Notes under the pieces: model-generated
What the model saw: only the letters and a program-made list of their open reading frames with translations
What the model was told of the DNA's origin: nothing
Databases searched by the model: none
Source of the DNA: Oscillospiraceae bacterium
GTDB taxonomy: Bacteria > Bacillota > Clostridia > Oscillospirales > CAG-272
Length of the DNA: 43,437 nucleotides
Direction: 5' to 3'
NCBI GenBank assembly: GCA_015064855.1
Contig: SVRK01000015.1
Location: 1-43,437 of the forward strand
Shown here: positions 40,883 through 43,437 of the stretch, in pieces
Position numbering within the stretch: position 1 is the stretch's first letter
Layout of the letters: each line of letters opens with the position of its first letter
Position numbers and translations under genes: made by a program

Positions 40883-43372
40883 TTATTCCTCTTTAAAGTC
40901 GTTAAACTTAATTGTTTGTGCTTCCTTACCATAGCTTCCGTTTGTTAGATAAGTAACATCGTCGTTTACTATCATGTATGCGCCACAGAAAAGATTTGTG
41001 TCAAATGCTGCCGAGCCGATTCCGTTAATTCTTAATTCGAGCTTGGTGTATTTTGCATTTTCAAACTTACAAATTACTACGCTTCCATTTGCTGTTGCAT
41101 CTGCATTTACTGGGTTTGCTTGACCTGCTGAAATGCCTGCAAAAATACCATAAAGAACTGTATCCTCAGCTTTTAGTGTTGCTTTGTAGCTGTCCATTGC
41201 TGCGTTATTTAATTGTGTTCTTGTTACGATATTGCCTTTTGCGGTTTCACCTTCACCTACTATTTCGGTTGAATAGCCAAGATTTGTAAAGAGTGCAGAA
41301 TTTTCCACCTCTTCTTCACTGTCGTAGTTTTCAAGACATCTTGTGCAGTGATATACATATACTGCGTTTGCGTAATAGTTGCCGCCATAGTTCCACATCT
41401 CGTCAGCCTCTAAATCCTTTGAGTGGCCAAGTGCTGGTGCTGTTTCCTGTGTGCCCATAGATGCACCACAGAAGCAGAAGGTTTGGCTGATTTCAGGATT
41501 TACACAGTCTGCAAGTGTTTTGTCGTCGTCACGTGGACTACGCAAGTGGTTGCCGTCTACTGTGCAGTAATGTGCAGTAATACTTCCTGTTAAGCCTGCG
41601 GTTGTTGCATCAACATCAGCTTTATTACAGAAGTAAACCGCCTTCACTCCCCACGATTTGATTGCAACAGCTGTCATATCTCCAAGAAGCACAACTGTTG
41701 GAGTTCCGCTTGCACTCTTGCTACCCTCAAAGGTGTAGCCATTTGATAAATCAGTCAAGCCCGCTGGGAAAACAACTACATCATTTACTCTTGAACCGTC
41801 AAAGGTTTCACTTGTCATTGTTGTAAGACCTGTTGGGAAATAATACACCTCTGGCTCTGCTGGAATTTCCTCGAGGGTTTTATATGTAAATGGTTCGTCT
41901 ACAAAATACAAGCTTGTGCATTTCTTAAAGGTTGCATTGTCATTGTCGCCTGAATTGATAGCTGTTAAGGTTGATGGTAAATATACAGCTGTTAGACTTG
42001 AGCAATCTTTAAACATACGTGATGGAAGTGATGTTATTCCCTCCGGAATTGAAAATGCCTTAAGCGCTGAACAACTCTCAAATGTGTAGCTTTTGAAGGT
42101 AAAGCCTTCTGCAAAGCCTGCAAACTCAACTCTCCAAAGTCTTGAGCAGCTTGAAAATGTGTTGTGGCCCATATCTTTAACATCATCACCAAATGATAGC
42201 TCAGTAATTCCAGAGTTTGAAAATACGTGTGTGTCACCAGAATTTCCACCAAGTGTAACTAAGCTTGGGAAGCTTAGCACTAAGTTGGTTCCTTCATTTG
42301 TTGCGGCATATCTGAATGATTCTTTTGAAATTGTTTCAACGTTTGTGAAGGTATATGTGCCTGTAAGTGCAGAGCATTTATAAAATGCTTTTTCTCCAAT
42401 TTGGGTAATACCATTAGGAAATGAAATAGACGTAAGCGCTGTACATCCGGTGAAAGCATTAGTAGGTAAGGACGTAACTTTTGTATTCTCAAAGCCTTTT
42501 ACTGTTGTAAGGAGTGTGTTATCGCCCATAACCTTTGAGCAAAGATAATTAAGGCTTGTGCAGTCTGAAAAATCAATGCTTGTAAGCTTTGTGCCACTAA
42601 GCGTTCCCTCTGAACCGGTAGTTGAGCCTATACTTTCAAGAGCGGTGCAACCGTCTAAATGTATTGCAGTAATCGCCGCGCCTTGGAAGGATCTATGGTT
42701 GATGGTTTTGATTGAAGATGGGAAATATACCTCACATTTTCCTTCCGCATTGTTACTGAGTGAGGAACAGTTTGCAAAAATCATTTGTCCGCCAAGAGAA
42801 ACAACACCCTCACCGAACACGATGTCGTTTTGAGCCACCATATTAGTACAGCCTGAGAACATATGACCCAATGCGTCTCCTGTGTCTGAGGTTCCGTCAG
42901 AATTTTTCGTAAACGTTGGGAACTTTACTGTTTTTAAGCTTGTGCAATCAGCAAAAACTGATTTTGTGAAGCGACGCACGTTGAGCATGCAATTGTGTCC
43001 TTGTTCAAACACAAGGCTCTCTATTGATGATTTATAGAACATAGACGAGCAGTCGTTCATATCTACCGAAGTGCCCTCAAAGGTTACGGTTTTTAGAACA
43101 GTTGACTCCTTAAACAAGTCCTTTGAGCTGTTGTTAAATCCGGTTATTGTCGCAGGGAAGGTAACGTCTTGGATGTTGTGCTTGCCATAAGCCTCACTAT
43201 TCTTAAAGCCGGCAACATATCCATCTTTTAAGTTGAACACCGTCTCAAAATCAACCGTGTTTGTGCCATCGTCAACAATTACGGTTACTTCATTTGCGGC
43301 GTTTACAGTTATTGCAAATAAGCAAGTTAGAATTGCAACAACCAAAAGTGCTAAAAGTAATTTCTTTTTCAT
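40883..43372 (-). CDS. secreted leucine-rich repeat (BspA/LRR_5) surface protein
   Basis: The 829-residue protein has a signal peptide (1-26, ending VNAA). About residues 40-560 are BspA-type LRR units of about 23 residues with recurrent forms such as F..CTSL..V.FP...T.I and ITQIGEKAFYKCSALTG. Residues about 600-710 hold cysteine-rich segments (TFCFCG, APALGHSKD, YHCTRC) that resemble the repeats of the lipoprotein at 32584. The C-terminal 120 residues look beta-rich. No LPXTG or SLH anchor is visible. Such proteins bind host or polymer surfaces; ligand unknown. AAAGGAG precedes the ATG. Confidence 0.82.
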   Translation of the reverse strand: MKKKLLLALLVVAILTCLFAITVNAANEVTVIVDDGTNTVDFETVFNLKDGYVAGFKNSEAYGKHNIQDVTFPATITGFNNSSKDLFKESTVLKTVTFEGTSVDMNDCSSMFYKSSIESLVFEQGHNCMLNVRRFTKSVFADCTSLKTVKFPTFTKNSDGTSDTGDALGHMFSGCTNMVAQNDIVFGEGVVSLGGQMIFANCSSLSNNAEGKCEVYFPSSIKTINHRSFQGAAITAIHLDGCTALESIGSTTGSEGTLSGTKLTSIDFSDCTSLNYLCSKVMGDNTLLTTVKGFENTKVTSLPTNAFTGCTALTSISFPNGITQIGEKAFYKCSALTGTYTFTNVETISKESFRYAATNEGTNLVLSFPSLVTLGGNSGDTHVFSNSGITELSFGDDVKDMGHNTFSSCSRLWRVEFAGFAEGFTFKSYTFESCSALKAFSIPEGITSLPSRMFKDCSSLTAVYLPSTLTAINSGDNDNATFKKCTSLYFVDEPFTYKTLEEIPAEPEVYYFPTGLTTMTSETFDGSRVNDVVVFPAGLTDLSNGYTFEGSKSASGTPTVVLLGDMTAVAIKSWGVKAVYFCNKADVDATTAGLTGSITAHYCTVDGNHLRSPRDDDKTLADCVNPEISQTFCFCGASMGTQETAPALGHSKDLEADEMWNYGGNYYANAVYVYHCTRCLENYDSEEEVENSALFTNLGYSTEIVGEGETAKGNIVTRTQLNNAAMDSYKATLKAEDTVLYGIFAGISAGQANPVNADATANGSVVICKFENAKYTKLELRINGIGSAAFDTNLFCGAYMIVNDDVTYLTNGSYGKEAQTIKFNDFKEE

Positions 43373-43437
43373 ATTTTTCTCCTTTATACGCGTGGCGCGT
43401 TATTATCGCTATAATATTAACACATATGTGGAAAACT
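43373..43437 (-). promoter_or_regulatory. upstream region of the LRR gene (partial)
   Basis: Contains the ribosome binding site, an ACGCG-TGG-CGCGT hairpin (about 43388-43400) and, on the minus strand, TATTAT-like -10 candidates. The -35 probably lies near or beyond the window edge. Confidence 0.35.

Overview
The window reads as chromosomal DNA of a low-GC, endospore-lineage Firmicute of the class Clostridia, probably an uncultured gut or rumen relative of the Ruminococcaceae/Oscillospiraceae. The evidence is a clear Spo0A, Firmicutes-type ribosomal-protein leaders, strong sigma-A promoters with 17-nt spacers, AGGAGG-type ribosome binding sites, and surface proteins (BspA-type LRR protein, CSVC-repeat lipoprotein) typical of gut Clostridia. 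This placement is inference from content; there is no rRNA gene in the window. I see no tRNA, no CRISPR array, no phage and no transposase gene; the accessory signal lies in palindromic repeats and intergenic RNA structures.

Layout. 1-1310: a leftward promoter and structured leader leaving the window, then a DUF421/DUF4363 membrane pair. 1339-5830: a minus-strand locus with two tandem TasA/camelysin-like secreted proteins, a SipW-type signal peptidase and a DUF5305 membrane protein. Each TasA-like gene has its own promoter, and its mRNA appears to begin with a stem-loop. 5842-11495: a minus-strand housekeeping run rimM-trmD-(O-antigen-ligase-like)-obg, then nfo. 11547-13987: divergent rpmG-secE-nusG-rplK-rplA, ending in a terminator without rplJL. 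14057-15628: a GH31 glycosidase. 15679-19543: an MntP-type Mn exporter with a palindrome over its -10, then de novo NAD genes nadB-nadC divergent from nadA. 19603-22247: small membrane proteins, a PAP2 phosphatase, an XRE regulator, and three copies of the rpsI 3' tail/terminator. 22248-28385: rplM-rpsI, 5-FCL, DJ-1 family, tmk and ftsK. 28514-29266: a TauE/SafE transporter encoded as two half-size genes. 29321-32246: rpsO with an S15-type leader, then pnp behind a very long leader hairpin. 32522-35392: a 920-residue cysteine-rich repeat lipoprotein. 35652-36502: spo0A. 36538-36951: a 414-bp nested-palindrome element with terminal inverted repeats. 36950-40568: an S1-domain protein and a PMCA-like Ca2+ ATPase. 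40671-40875: a composite palindromic repeat and terminator. 40883-43372: a secreted LRR protein.

Most genes are core functions (translation, replication/segregation, NAD and folate metabolism, DNA repair, RNA decay). The less ordinary content is the SipW/TasA-like export locus, the two CxxC-rich surface proteins, and a dense layer of short palindromic elements in intergenic DNA. The best candidates for undescribed biology are the nested-palindrome element at 36538-36951, the pnp leader hairpin at 29810-29938, the paired 5' stem-loops of the TasA-like mRNAs, and the scattered rpsI-tail terminator copies.
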